Positions 1 through 10,634 of a stretch of 64,000 bases of DNA are shown here, piece after piece; within the stretch, counting starts at the first letter, position 1; every line of letters starts with the position of its first letter. The DNA comes from Panicum virgatum (lineage: Eukaryota > Streptophyta > Magnoliopsida > Poales > Poaceae). Where the stretch lies: NCBI RefSeq assembly GCF_016808335.1, contig NC_053148.1, positions 12,150,063 through 12,214,062 on the forward strand. Direction: 5' to 3'. The translations under genes and the position numbers were made by a program. The notes under the pieces are model-generated. The model saw nothing but the letters and a program-made list of their open reading frames with translations. It was not told where the DNA came from and did no database searches.

Positions 1-671
1 TTCAGGAACTCCACCTTGGCGGCGATCTTCTCCTCGCTAAGGAACGCGACTGCGAGCAGTGCGTGCCTGAACATCCCGGTTCCACGAGGCACGCCGACAG
101 CCTCGGCTCGCTCCACCATGGCCCGGACGCGTTCTGGGTTGGTGGTGATCAGCCTGGGCACGGGGACGGACAGCTTGGCAATATCACAAGCATCTAGCCC
201 GCACTCCATCAGGAACGCGACGTTGGGCTTGACCACCCGCTCGAGGTCGGAGCTGAGGAGGTAGGCGTTGCTCCTGACAGCCTGGAGCAGGTTGTCGAAG
301 GAGCCGAAGAGGGGGACGTAGTACTGCAGCTTGGAGACGACGGTGGGGCGGCGGAAGCGCGCGGGGTCAACAAGGACGAGGCGGGCGATCTGGGACGGCG
401 AGAGGCCGAGGTCCCGGAGCTCTGCGAGGCGCGGGGCCAGCGTGCGCTCGACCTCGGAGCAGAGGAGCTTCGGGTCGTAGGCGACGGCGGCGGCGATGTC
501 AGCGTCGGAGAGACCGAGGCCCGATAGGAAGGCGAGCACTGCGTCGGGCCTGGAGGGGGACTTGAGGTGAGAGAGCACCTTGGAGGCCTTGAGCGCCTGC
601 GCTGGGGTAAGATGGCAAGTGGATACGAGGTATTCCTCGACGGCGAAGGGGTCGGCGCGGCTAGCTGAGTA

Positions 672-705
<34 letters not shown>

Positions 706-818
706 GTGGAGAATCGTGTCGTGGGTAGACGGCATTGGTGGTGCCGCAACGAGAGGAGCGTCACGGTCGTATGGGGACGGAAGGAGAAAGGAAGGTGTTG
801 TTTCTGGACGGGGAGCAT
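1..818 (-). CDS. mTERF-family protein, copy 1 (3' end outside window)
   Basis: Reading the minus strand from the ATG at 818 gives one frame with no stop down to base 1, about 272 residues. mTERF proteins are superhelical nucleic-acid binders that act in plant organelles on transcription or RNA processing. The N-terminus is basic and hydroxylated, followed by a run of ten alanines encoded by a GCC repeat (about 675-704), as expected for a transit peptide. It then has the family's start block FAVEEYLVSTC and repeated helical units such as DAVLAFLSGLGLSDADIA, LAPRLAELRDLGL and PLFGSFDNLL. It ends inside the unit AAKVEFL, so roughly the last 100 residues lie beyond the window. The start was chosen because it is the most upstream in-frame ATG before the transit-like segment. 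It is closest by eye to copies 2 and 3. It is head-to-head with copy 2. The individual function is unknown. Confidence 0.88.
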
Positions 819-1188
819 AGCTGCCGGCGCCGGCGCCGGCGGGGAAGCACGCAGCGACGCCGAGGATGGGGACCGAAGGAAGGGGCTATGGCCTATGGGC
901 TAGCGGTTATCGCACAAAATGCGGAGTCTTTTATTTTGGATTGTAAAAGCTGAAAATCGGATAATTACAGTTAATTGATAAAAATATATTTTTACCTACA
1001 AATTGTATATGACAAAATAGATGGTCTGGTCCCTCAATTTTGATAGGAGGGTCCCGAACTCGAGGTGACGACCCGAATATGACCCGAGCCGACAGACGAT
1101 CAACTCTACTCTTTTATGCTCCGCGACGCCGTCCACCTGCAGCGCCCCGACGTTCCCCCGAAACGCCGGCCGCCGCCGTCACAACGCC
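819..1188. promoter_or_regulatory. Shared spacer between head-to-head mTERF copies 1 and 2
   Basis: These 370 bases separate two divergently oriented start codons. The middle (about 910-1020) is AT-rich and both flanks are GC-rich, as expected for a bidirectional promoter. No certain TATA box was identified. The promoter role is inferred from position only. Confidence 0.4.
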
Positions 1189-1623
1189 ATGAATCACCTC
1201 CGAAATCACCTCTCCCCCTTCCTCTCCACACAACGCTGTCTCCCCACAACCCCCGCCTCCCTCCTCTTACTCTTTCTCCACCGCCGCCTCCACTTCCCCC
1301 AAACCCTTCTCCGTCCAGGAGTACCTCGTCGTCCACCTGCAGCCTCACGCGCGCGTAGGCCCTCAAGGCGTCGAAGAAGCTCGCCCACCTCAGGTCCCCC
1401 TCAAAGACTGACGCCGTCCTTGCCTTCCTCTCCGCTCTAGGCCTCCCGCGCCCCGACATCGCGGCCCTCGTCGCCGCCGACCCGCGCTTCCTCTGCGCCA
1501 GCGTGGAACCCTGGCTCCCCGCGTCACCGAGCTCAGCCACCTCGTCCTCTCGCGGGCGCAGATCGCACGCCTCGTCCCCGCTCGCCCGCTGTGCCTTCCG
1601 CAGCAGCGCCCTCGGCCCCAACC

Positions 1624-3075
1624 TTTTTTTTGAACGAACAACACTCGACAAGTGCGTTACTATTGATATAGCAGAAAAATACAAGGTCATGTCGGAGATC
1701 ATAACCAGGCAACAAAAAAAGAAAAAAAAAACCACAGAAACAAACAACACCGGCGGATTGGATTGGGACATCAACACACGCCGAACTCAGCACTCCTCAA
1801 ACAACTCAGGCCGGTCAGATTGGGACATCGACACAAGCCGCTCCACTCGTCACCAAAGGCAAACTCTATCCAGTCGAAAGAAAAAAAAAACTCTACACAG
1901 CAAACGCAGCAGAACAGGAACCCGCGGCACCCCCCAAAACCTCCACAACTATGTAGTCGCCGAGAACCTCCAGATGTCCCCCTGCGTCGATAGGGAACCG
2001 AAGGATGCAGACCGCACTGCACCGGGAAGACCACCGCCATGCGAGACCCTCCGCCGCGTGCCGCTGCAACACCACCCTCCACCCTGACGGAGTGATACCA
2101 CCGAAACCGGACATCTCGTAGGCTGCCTCGCAGTCGCCACCACAAAAACACAACGCGCGGGGGCATCGCCACATCCGCCGTTGGACCTCGCTCTCGTCAC
2201 CTCGAAGAAACACCACATGCGGGGGCCTCACCACGCCCGCCTCAGTACTCCACGCCGCGGTTCCGTTTCCTTAGTCGCCGTCGAGGCGGTGAGCAAAGTT
2301 GCCCCACTTCTCCAGATCACCATCAATGTCGAGGTACCGCCGCAGGCCGACCTCACCTACTTTGCTTCACTGCGCACATGACCTCCGCTGCCGTGCCAGC
2401 AAGCCCAAGAAGTCGCTTGCGCCATCTTTCGATGATGTACCGCACCGGACAGTCCAGCCAAGCTGACCAGTCTGCCGCGGTCCGCTGCAAGCCAAGTTGT
2501 CCCATGCTGCCGATGCAGCAAGCGCCGTCCTTCGACGCAGAAGGACGCAGTCCCACGCCGCACTGACAGTTGCCATGCAACGCCAGCCGCCGCGGTCCGC
2601 TGCAAGCAGCCGCACCGACAAACACGCGACAACCTCCAACCGCCACCATAGTTGCGAACGCCACCACAAGAGCTCGGCAAAACCCGTACAGCTTGCCACG
2701 CGGCGGAGAACCAACGCCGTCCGTTGCCACTTGTAACCAATGGACCAAAAATACCACAAGCATAGACGGGTCTCTAGAGACGATGCCTCCAAGAAGGGCA
2801 CGATGCCAAAAAAACGCCGCCGTCGTTCGTCCAGGATCTGGACATGGTTTTCACCCAGAGAGCCCCGTGCAACAAGGTAGTAGCTCCAAGATGACACCCC
2901 CAACACGGAAACGATGCCCTTGGACGCCGTCGTCATTTCTACCAGCAAGAATGCCGGCAAAAGCTTTCGCCCGGAGCAATCCAACCCCTCGTTGCACGCA
3001 AACAACTTGGCACTCATGGACCACAGGCATGGCAGCCCATCGGGAGCGGCTCCACCGCCGCGACTCCACGAACCA
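1624..3075 (-). mobile_element. LINE-like retroposon in mTERF copy 2 (minus orientation)
   Basis: This 1,452-bp insertion starts with eight T (an A-tail on the minus strand) and is bounded by the 15-bp direct repeat ccctcggccccaacc at 1609-1623 and 3076-3090. A long target duplication plus an A-tail is the signature of target-primed reverse transcription. The body is GC-rich with no recognisable reverse transcriptase, so it is a non-autonomous or 5'-truncated copy. Short blocks match the plus-strand insertion at 3630-5433, such as a shared 'cttcttggaggc' followed by 'gagacccgtct', so both belong to one family. Open frames inside it do not look like genes. Confidence 0.85.
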
Positions 3076-3629
3076 CCCTCGGCCCCAACCTCGGCTTCTG
3101 GCTCCCGGTCATGGGCTCCTTCGATAAGTTGCTCGCGGTTCTTAGGCTGAGATGCAACATCCTCGCATGTGACTTCGAGAAGGTGGTCAAGCCCAACCTG
3201 GCCCTCCTCCAGCAGCACGGCATACATGCCTGCAATTTCTCCTGTTCATTCTTGCCCCTGGTGATGACCAGGGCCCCTGAGCACGTCCAGGCCGCCGTGA
3301 CACGCATCAGTAAGTTTGGCTTGCGGCAGGACTCGAGGATGTTCGTCAAAGCCCTCATGGTGTTTGGCGTCCACACCCAGGAGAAGGTCGATGAGAAAAT
3401 CAGAGCCCTTGAGATGCTTGGCTGGTCTCAGGATGATGTGCTGATGGCTGTAAGGAAGATGCCGAATTTGCTGAACATGTCCAAGGAAAGGTTGCACAGG
3501 AATTTGGATTTTTTGGCCAGGGATGTCGGGCTGGAGATACCTTACATTGCTGAAAGGCCTGTGTTGTTTATGTATAGCCTTGAGCGCAGGTTGATACCCC
3601 GCCATCAGTTGATCAAGAGTCTCAATGCA

Positions 3630-5433
3630 GGCGCCGCGGCTCTGTCCCGCTCGCGTCGCCACCCGCGAGGGCGACGGAGCGGCGCCCAACCCTAACCGCC
3701 GCCCAGCTCCTTCCCGCTCTCCCAGCCGCGCCGCCGCCCGAGCGGTCCGCCGGCAAGCCGCGCGGCCGCGGTGAAGGCGGCGGCGGGCACCTTCTCCCCT
3801 TCCTCCGGCGGCTTGGGGCGGGCGCGGCCGTCCGGTCGCCCGGGGCGCCTTTTGCCGGTGTCCTGGCGGCGGTGGAGGCTCGGGCCTTCAGATCCGGCAT
3901 CGCCCCGGCCGGATCTGGAGGCCGCGTGGCGGGGCGCGCGTCGGTGGGTGGCGGGGGAGGCGGCCGACATTTTGATGGGGGCGGCGGCTGTGGGCGGCGC
4001 AGGCGGCTGCGGCGCACGCGCGTGCGTGCAGGCCGTGGGCGGCGCGGGCGGCCGCTGCGCGCGCATGGTGGCTCCGGCTGCGGCGCGCGTGCAGGCCGCG
4101 GGCGGTGCGTGAGGGCGGCGCGGGCTGCCACGGTGCGCACGCATGCATGCATGCAGGCCGCGGGCGGCGCTAGCAGCCGCTGCGCGCGCGTGGTGGCTCC
4201 CGTGGCGGCGGTGGCCGGCGTGTTGGCGGCGGCGGCGGCCAGCGTGGGAGTGCGCAGGGAAGTGGCGGCCGGCGGCATCTCTGGCCAGTGCAGTGGCGCC
4301 GGCTATGGCTGCGGCAGGGACCCGCTAGGTCTGCCTGCTCCGGGCCTTGGCGGCTAGGAGCTGGTGGGGCTGGAGGTGTCCTGCGTGTGGGCGTCGGGTG
4401 CTTCGGCAAGATGGTGGTGTTCCTCTTCTCCTCCTCGACGGCGTTGCTGGTCCGGCGCCGCCTTGGTGGTGGGGTTGGGGGCTGACAGGTGCTTGCTGGT
4501 GGTGTCGTGGTGGCTCCTCGGGCTGTGCCGGGCTTCTCCCAGTTGAGGTGTCGTGGTTGCGGTGGGGTGCGGGCTTCTGTCATTGGTCGAGAGCGTGCGG
4601 CAGGAATGGCGTTTTCCGGGCGAAAGCCTCCACCGTTGGTGGCAATGGTGGCGGCGCCCTCGGGGCGTCGCTTTCCCTGCTGAGGGCACCATTGAGGGTT
4701 ACCATGTCCTTGCAGCACGGGGTCCCAGGGTGAAAACCCAGTCCGCTGTGGACGTGCGACGATGGCGCCATTGGCGTCGTGCTCTTCTTGGAGGCGTCGC
4801 ATCTGGAGACCCGTCTCGATCTGTGGCAGCGGTGGTGGTCGGCTGGTGGTATTGCCTTTGTGTGTTGCGGCTGTGGTGGTATGCTCGGTCCGTGTTGCCA
4901 GGGAGGTGCAGAGGGCCCATGGGTGTGTAGCCTCGAGTTGGCGTGCTTGGTGCAGTGGTGATCTCGGTGACGGCTGGGCGGAGGTGTTGCTCTCAGAGCA
5001 GTCTCAGGTATCCGAGTCCTTGGCAAAGAAGTGTGAGCCGGTGGGTGAGGCGAGGCCCCCACGCAGAGTGGCCAGGATCGGTGGTTTCATTGGTGCTGCG
5101 ACGGGAGTGTTCTGCCGAAGCAACGCCGGAGCAGAGGGATCGACGATCGTGTGTGTGCGGCTCGATGGTGATAGCCCATGGTGGAGGAGTTCAGGTGGCT
5201 TGAGCTTGCAGCGAGTTGCAGCTTTGGCGTGGCACAGCGTTGGTGACGACGGCGCGGTTCGCGGGTGGCTTCTTTGGTTCCTCTCCCAGGATGTGGTGGT
5301 GTAGTGTTTTATTGTGTGCGTTGTTGTGTGTGTTGTTTATATGGTGGTGGTGTTCGCTTCGACGCGTTGTGTACGAATGCTTCTTCTTCTTATATGATGC
5401 AGCAGTGCTCCTGCCTTTTATTTCAAAAAAAAA
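3630..5433 (+). mobile_element. LINE-like retroposon in mTERF copy 2 (plus orientation)
   Basis: This 1,804-bp insertion ends in an A-run after 'cctgccttttatttc' and is flanked by the 12-bp repeat agtctcaatgca at 3618-3629 and 5434-5445. The 5' third is extremely GC-rich (CpG-rich, with GCGGC and GCGCGC runs), like a LINE internal promoter. The 3' part is rich in GGTGG. It lacks any recognisable endonuclease or reverse transcriptase. It is of the same family as 1624-3075 but inserted in the opposite orientation. Confidence 0.85.
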
Positions 5434-5616
5434 AGTCTCAATGCAAAGGGATTGCTTAGTGATAAGTTTGACTTATATTCTGCATTTGCCCTCTCTGAGA
5501 AAAAGTTCCTGAACAGGTTCATGCATCCTTACAAGCATATGGTTCCAGGCCTTGCTGATGCTTACGCTTCTAGCTGTGCTGGGGAAGGAACCCAGGACAT
5601 ACCTATCTGATATGAT

Positions 5617-5658
5617 AAAAGGGAAGTAGTTTAGTTCAAAAAAACAAAAGGGAAGTAG
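5617..5658 (+). repeat. 16-bp micro-insertion with 13-bp target duplication
   Basis: The 13-bp repeat aaaagggaagtag occurs at 5617-5629 and 5646-5658. Between them lie 16 bases, tttagttcaaaaaaac, which end in the 'TTCAAAAAAA' motif seen at the tails of the full-size LINE-like insertions. It looks like an extremely 5'-truncated retroposon. Confidence 0.6.
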
Positions 5659-6079
5659 AGGATATGCTTAAGTTCTACTGGGATCGATGTTAGTGAAATT
5701 GCAATGATGGTTTTAAGGTTTGCTTTCCCGGTGCTAATTGTTCTCATGTTTTACAAATTTGTTGTAGGTGCTGCGCTGTAGTGTTACAATCACTGACTAA
5801 TTAATGAATATTGCAGAGCTAGTCTCAGGTTCCAATCCAGTCCCATGTGGGCATTTAGGAATGACATTTCCAGGTGCAACATGTTTGATGTAATATGGGG
5901 TGTGTAACATTGTTCTTTGGTTCTCACTTAATTTTGCTTATCCTGAATGGTTAATGTGTTCTGGGGAACAACGAAGATGATAATTAAACACCTCATGGTG
6001 CTCCCACCTTGACAGTCAGGGCTATTGTTGTGGGAATTATTTTCTTTGGTTATGACAATGTTTCAATAAGTGCATGTCT

Positions 6080-6119
6080 AATGTATCATGACTGCCTTTC
6101 AAAAAAATGTACCATAACT
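6080..6119 (+). repeat. 12-bp micro-insertion with imperfect 14-bp direct repeats
   Basis: aatgtatcatgact (6080-6093) and aatgtaccataact (6106-6119) match at 12 of 14 positions and flank gcctttcaaaaa. It has the same architecture as 5617-5658, but with mutated repeats, so it is probably older. Confidence 0.4.
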
Positions 6120-6274
6120 TATAAAATTGACTTGGATAGACAGTGATCACCATTGTGATCACACTTATTGTTATGTTAACAAAAAATGGATTGAATACAT
6201 ATCTTCGTAGATTGAGTTTAGAAATTAGAAACTATTTTTTGAGAAGGAAGAGAGTAGAACTGGGCCTTAAATTT

Positions 6275-6319
6275 ATTCAATATGACTTTTTTTTTTGAGC
6301 ATCAATTCAATATGACTTT
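6275..6319 (-). repeat. 15-bp micro-insertion with 15-bp target duplication
   Basis: attcaatatgacttt is repeated exactly at 6275-6289 and 6305-6319. The 15 inserted bases are seven T followed by gagcatca, which on the minus strand is a short stub ending in an A-tail. Confidence 0.6.
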
Positions 6320-6416
6320 GTGATCAGAACATAAAATGGGTCAGTGGTACAGCTGGATTCGTTGATCAGGAGGGAAGTCGCAATAATCAGTTCCTTAATT
6401 TTTTGCCACGGCACAT

Positions 6417-6541
6417 CAGTTCCTTAATTTTTTTGAAAAACCACAGCTATTTGTCTGAAAAAACCACAGCACATCAACATCAGTTCCTTAATTTTTTGAA
6501 AAACCACAGCTATTTGTCTGAAAAAACCACAGCACATCAAT
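6417..6541 (+). repeat. Two-copy tandem repeat (about 63 bp)
   Basis: Two nearly identical units begin at 6417 and 6480, each starting cagttccttaatt and containing 'aaaaaccacagc'. Partial copies of the 'cagttccttaatt' piece lie on both sides (about 6388 and 6540). It has no coding value. Confidence 0.8.
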
Positions 6542-9192
6542 TCCTTAATTTTTGCCATTTGTGTGTTCATGCTTGTACATAGAGTTATTGAGATACATAT
6601 TTTCATCTTGCCTCTTTGTTTTTTTTAACAAAAAACTTGAGTAGCTTTCACTTGGAGGTTGCTTAGACATTCCCTTTCCACCTGGTCAGCGAGCTGCCTT
6701 GTTTAGCTCAAGAATTGATAGCACCTATAAGCTGTGAATTGTTAGAAAATGATTTTCACCTCTTTTTTTAATGCACCTTCTCTAGAGCTTTCAGCTAACT
6801 CTCCCTTAAAAACAGATTTGATTCCTCATGAGGATTCTGGACTCCATGATACTTTACAAGCTTTGCTTCCAAATAACTATACTAATGAACTCCTGCAGTA
6901 AATCCTCACAAGATTGTGGTATATTTGGAAAGCAAGAAATGACTTCAGATTCAATGATAAGAAATGGTCCATAAGTCCATTAGTAAGGTATGACATGAAG
7001 TGAATGCTGATATCTTTACTTGTGCTGATCTGATCTTTTAGCCTTTGCCGCTTGTTACCTCGCCAGCTCAAGGAACCGAAAGCAAAAGGATTGCTAAATG
7101 CTGATGTTGACTTCTATAACATGGTATATAGTCACAATTGTTAAAAAGAAAAGGTCCAGAAAGAGGAATGCCCTGTTTGTGATGTCATGGACCTTCAAAC
7201 TACAAAATTACCTTTCAAGAGCCCTCAGGTGAGAGCGAGGGGTACAAGAAGTGAGAATGCATATTTACATGTCGCAAGGGTGGGATGTAGGGTTTGTTGC
7301 TTTTGTTAGTCATCAGTCATCACTAGCCAAATGCTGTGCATTGCAGCGAAATTGCAGTATATCCTAGCTCAATGATGGAGATTTGTTAGGCTTGACTGCA
7401 TCAAATTACCGACAGTTTGATCAGCAAACGTACAGAACATAAATCGCCGAGTGCCCAAAGGGTCGAAGAATAAACTGATAAAACTCATAAGATTTGTATG
7501 TAGCATGCGTCCGTCGTGTCTTGTTTGTGTGAGACTAGTAGATTAACATTGAGAATATTCATCACCATGTCACGCAAAAAGCTATATGAATGTGCACATC
7601 TTTCGGTCAAAAAGGTCAATGTTATTGTTATTTGTGCTATGAAACATGCCATAGCCTATAAAGACAACTTAATGTACAGTGGCAAGCTGAATGCAAGAGA
7701 GCTTAGCATCACATACCATTGGAACAGAATAAATTGTGAACAAAACATGAAATTGGCGCTCAAACCTAGCACATAATAGGGCGGGTGATTGGAGCAAACA
7801 ATGGTCACCGAAATCAATCCTTACTAGAATTAACACCGAAAGCAAATGATTGGTGCCGAAAAGTATTAGCCCAAGATGCAAGGCAATAAAGGGCAGACTT
7901 ATTGTAAAAAATGGCCACCGAAGTATTACTACTGGAAGCAATACCAAAATCTGGAAGAATGTTTTAGCCCATCAACTCATCATGAAATGTACAGGCTTAA
8001 CGATTCTGTATGCATGGATGCCAGCCACCTCACAGGATGAAATGATTTACATCCTCATGTTACCAAAGAAGGGTCCCACAAAGAAACTGATGGAACAAAG
8101 CACAACAGAACCCTGCAGAAGTAAACTAATGCAGTCACATAAATCCTTAAAAGAATGATAAATAAAGATGTCAGGCAACACGCCAGCACATAAAAACATT
8201 CAACTTTGGTGTACATCATTAATTAGAAAAAATAATTATAAAGTTAACAAGATCTGGCAGTAGTGTTGTGATAATCATAAGTTGCCTGAGGCATACACAG
8301 ACGGAAGCAATGCTAGGAACAGAAGTAGCAATAACAAAAAAAAAAAGGAGAGATCAATCAAAATAAGCAAAACCATCAATAATTTAGATTAATCAACACA
8401 AAGTGATTCAGTGAAGGACACGAGACCAACAGATGCAGCAATAGCATCAACAAATTACAACATCCAGCCAGCCTACAGAAAGGAGCAGATGAGTGTATAA
8501 ATTTCAAGTAAAATCATATGATCATCGAACAAAGGCAAATACATTAGTTATGATTCATTCCTAACTTCTCGAACTATGAACGACAAACTTGCAGCATGAT
8601 CAATTTCTTCTTTTTGTGCATAGCAAGCAAAGTGATCACTGATGAACTGAGTGTCAATGTCAATGCAATCTTCAAATCAGCTTTGAAAAATTTGGCGACC
8701 GACAAGCATGCAGCAGCTGAGGCAGAACCAAGCAGGCTGGTGGGAGCACAAGATTCAGGCCAATCTGACTCTACTAGTACCAATAGGCAGCATTACTGCA
8801 TTAGGTCTAAATTGTCCATGTAGCTTGCATTTAAGCCTTCGAGAAGTCAACAGATACCAAGTTACCAACTTTGTTATATAACAAGAAAGCCACTGCAAGC
8901 CGAAAAATGCAGGATCACATAAAACACCAAAAGCATGCTGCTAACTTGCTGTATTTCACTAATCTGTTCCAGGCTTCCAGCTTTCATTACTAAACCAAAC
9001 AACAGTGACAATTTGATCACGAGCATGTAGCTAGAACATTAGCTATACCAAGAACCAAATGGCCTGTCAATATCAATATATTCCCCAGTACAAAAATGAA
9101 AGATTGGTGGAATCAATTGAGGTAATGGCTTGACTTGGTACTTTCCTGGAACAAACCCTCACCCAGTTAAGGCTCCTTTACAAGCAGCCCAC

Positions 9193-10341
9193 TCATACAG
9201 GAATATGGCTGGAGGTATAATCTTCAGCAAGGCCTGGGATATTGTCCTTATATGGAGTCACAAACTTTTGCACAAAAGTCTTTTCAACCATTGCTACAGT
9301 ATAGGAGTTTAACTCAAGATTGCAGAAACCTTTTGCCCTGAGAGCACTGAGAAGACGATGCCGGGGCAATAACCGCCGCTCAAGGCTATACATGATCAGC
9401 ACTGGCCTTTGCGCAATGTAATGTGCCTCAAGACCAGCATCCTTCATCAAGAAATCTACAACCTTCCGAATCCTGTCCTCAGTTGAACCCAAGACAAGTG
9501 GCGCTTTCCTCACAATCTCCAAGGCCTGGTGTTGTGAAAACCCAAGCTTCTTCAACAGCCCTATTTTCTTAGCGACATGCTCTTGGCTCATGAAAGGAAC
9601 TAAACAAAAAGCATGGCGGAACGTTGGTGAGTTGCGCTTAATGCCTAACTCCTCCACTCGCTCAGCAGCCTCACGGAGAAGTTCGGGCTTCATAGTCAAC
9701 ACTCGGCTGGAGTACTTATTCACACCAACAACTTCACAAGCACTTAGCCCACACTGCTGGAGAAAGTCCAGGTTAGGCTTGGCCACACTCTCGAAGTCGA
9801 CAGAGAAGATGCCGGCGTTGTTCTTGATGCCTTGCAGCAACTTATCGAAGGAGCCAAAGACTGGAAGCCAGAAACTAACCGTGCGACCGATGGCGCATCT
9901 GCGGAAGGAATAGAGGGCGACCGGGATGATGCGCGCGACCTCAGAGCGCGACAGGCCGAGGTCGCAGAGCTCCGCGACGCGGGGGGCGAGGGTCCTCTCC
10001 ACGCTGGCGCAGAGGAATTGCGGGTCGGCAGCGACGAGCTTTGCGACGTCGGCGCGGGGGACGCCGAGGCCGGCGAGGAAGGCGAGGACGGCGTCGGGCT
10101 TGGAGGGGGACTTGAGGTGGGAGATCTTCCTGGACGCCTTGAGGGCCAGGGCCGGGGAGAGGCCGCAGGTGGCGACGAGGTAGTCCTCGACGGCGAAGGG
10201 CCTGGGGGAAATGGTGGGTGCGGTGGTGGTGGAGAGGTAGCTGCGGAGGGAGGCGAGGGGGGAGGAGGCGTGGGGGCCGGGGGCGCGGGATACGGAGTGG
10301 AGGAGCGGAGGGGCGATGCGCTTCCGGAGTTGGCGGATCAT
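9193..10341 (-). CDS. mTERF-family protein, copy 3, intact (382 aa)
   Basis: One uninterrupted 382-residue frame, without introns as is common in this plant subfamily. The N-terminus (MIRQLRKRIAPPLLHSVSRA...) is basic and lacks acidic residues, consistent with mitochondrial or plastid import. From about residue 48, FAVEDYLVATCGL opens the mTERF region. Helical repeats follow, including AVLAFLAGLGVPRADVAKLV, LAPRVAELCDLGLS, PVFGSFDKLL, KPNLDFLQQCGLSA and the C-terminal block RPVLIMYSLERRLLPRHRLL. It ends VTPYKDNIPGLAEDY, matching the end of copies 2, 4 and 5. Length is typical for the family. It is the only copy in the window that is both complete and undamaged. It is head-to-head with copy 4. 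Role inferred from the family: organelle gene expression. Confidence 0.93.
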   Translation of the reverse strand: MIRQLRKRIAPPLLHSVSRAPGPHASSPLASLRSYLSTTTAPTISPRPFAVEDYLVATCGLSPALALKASRKISHLKSPSKPDAVLAFLAGLGVPRADVAKLVAADPQFLCASVERTLAPRVAELCDLGLSRSEVARIIPVALYSFRRCAIGRTVSFWLPVFGSFDKLLQGIKNNAGIFSVDFESVAKPNLDFLQQCGLSACEVVGVNKYSSRVLTMKPELLREAAERVEELGIKRNSPTFRHAFCLVPFMSQEHVAKKIGLLKKLGFSQHQALEIVRKAPLVLGSTEDRIRKVVDFLMKDAGLEAHYIAQRPVLIMYSLERRLLPRHRLLSALRAKGFCNLELNSYTVAMVEKTFVQKFVTPYKDNIPGLAEDYTSSHIPV

Positions 10342-10634
10342 GGCGCTTGCGGCGGCGGCGGCGTAACGGCGGCTGCCGGGATTCGAGGTAGCGGAGAAAT
10401 TCGAGTCGAGGGGCTCTCTACACAGTATTGTGGGCCCCGTTTTTCAGTCATCCAGGGTTCAGTGGGCCGGATGAGGAAGCAGTCGAAGATTTGGCCCATT
10501 TGATTAGGTGTAGCGGGCCTGCCTGTACGGCCCAATTAGAGAGCCTTCTCCCATCCATCGTCTTCTTCCTTCCTCGCACAGCTCGATTACTTGCCCCTTG
10601 CCAGCTCCACCAAGGCACCAACTGGATATGCAGA
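10342..10634. promoter_or_regulatory. Spacer between head-to-head mTERF copies 3 and 4
   Basis: This 293-bp interval separates the start of copy 3 from the degraded start of copy 4. It repeats the divergent layout of copies 1 and 2. A shared promoter is inferred; no motif was pinned down. Confidence 0.35.

Larger units (their letters stand above)
1189..5610 (+). pseudogene. mTERF-family pseudogene, copy 2, split by two retroposons
   Basis: Three blocks of mTERF coding sequence run in order on the plus strand. Block A (1189-1623) starts with an ATG and contains FSVQEYLV and DAVLAFLSALGLPRPDIAAL, but in different frames, so it carries at least two or three frameshifts. Block B (3076-3629) is open and reads from LGFWLPVMGSFDKLL to YSLERRLIPRHQLIKSLNA. 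Block C (5434-5610) continues KGLLSDKFDLYSAF through VPGLADAYASS to a TGA. The breaks A/B and B/C are exactly at insertions flanked by 15-bp and 12-bp target duplications. Leaving the insertions out, blocks B and C stay in one frame. The frameshifts in block A show that the gene was also lost by point changes. It is most like copies 1 and 3. Confidence 0.88.
5659..9192. other. AT-rich stretch without a recognised gene
   Basis: Apart from the micro-insertions and the tandem repeat listed separately, nothing identifiable was seen. The right part (about 8,900-9,190) is probably the 3' untranslated region of mTERF copy 3, which reads leftward. Short open frames here are AT-rich and have no family features. 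Confidence 0.5.

Noticed and set aside
2367..3227. 286-residue minus-strand open frame
   Set aside because: It lies mostly in the LINE-like insertion and crosses its target duplication into the mTERF pseudogene; no reverse transcriptase or other domain is visible.
3622..4278. Long minus-strand open frames rich in Ala/Pro/Arg
   Set aside because: They arise from the CpG-rich 5' part of the second retroposon and resemble no protein family.
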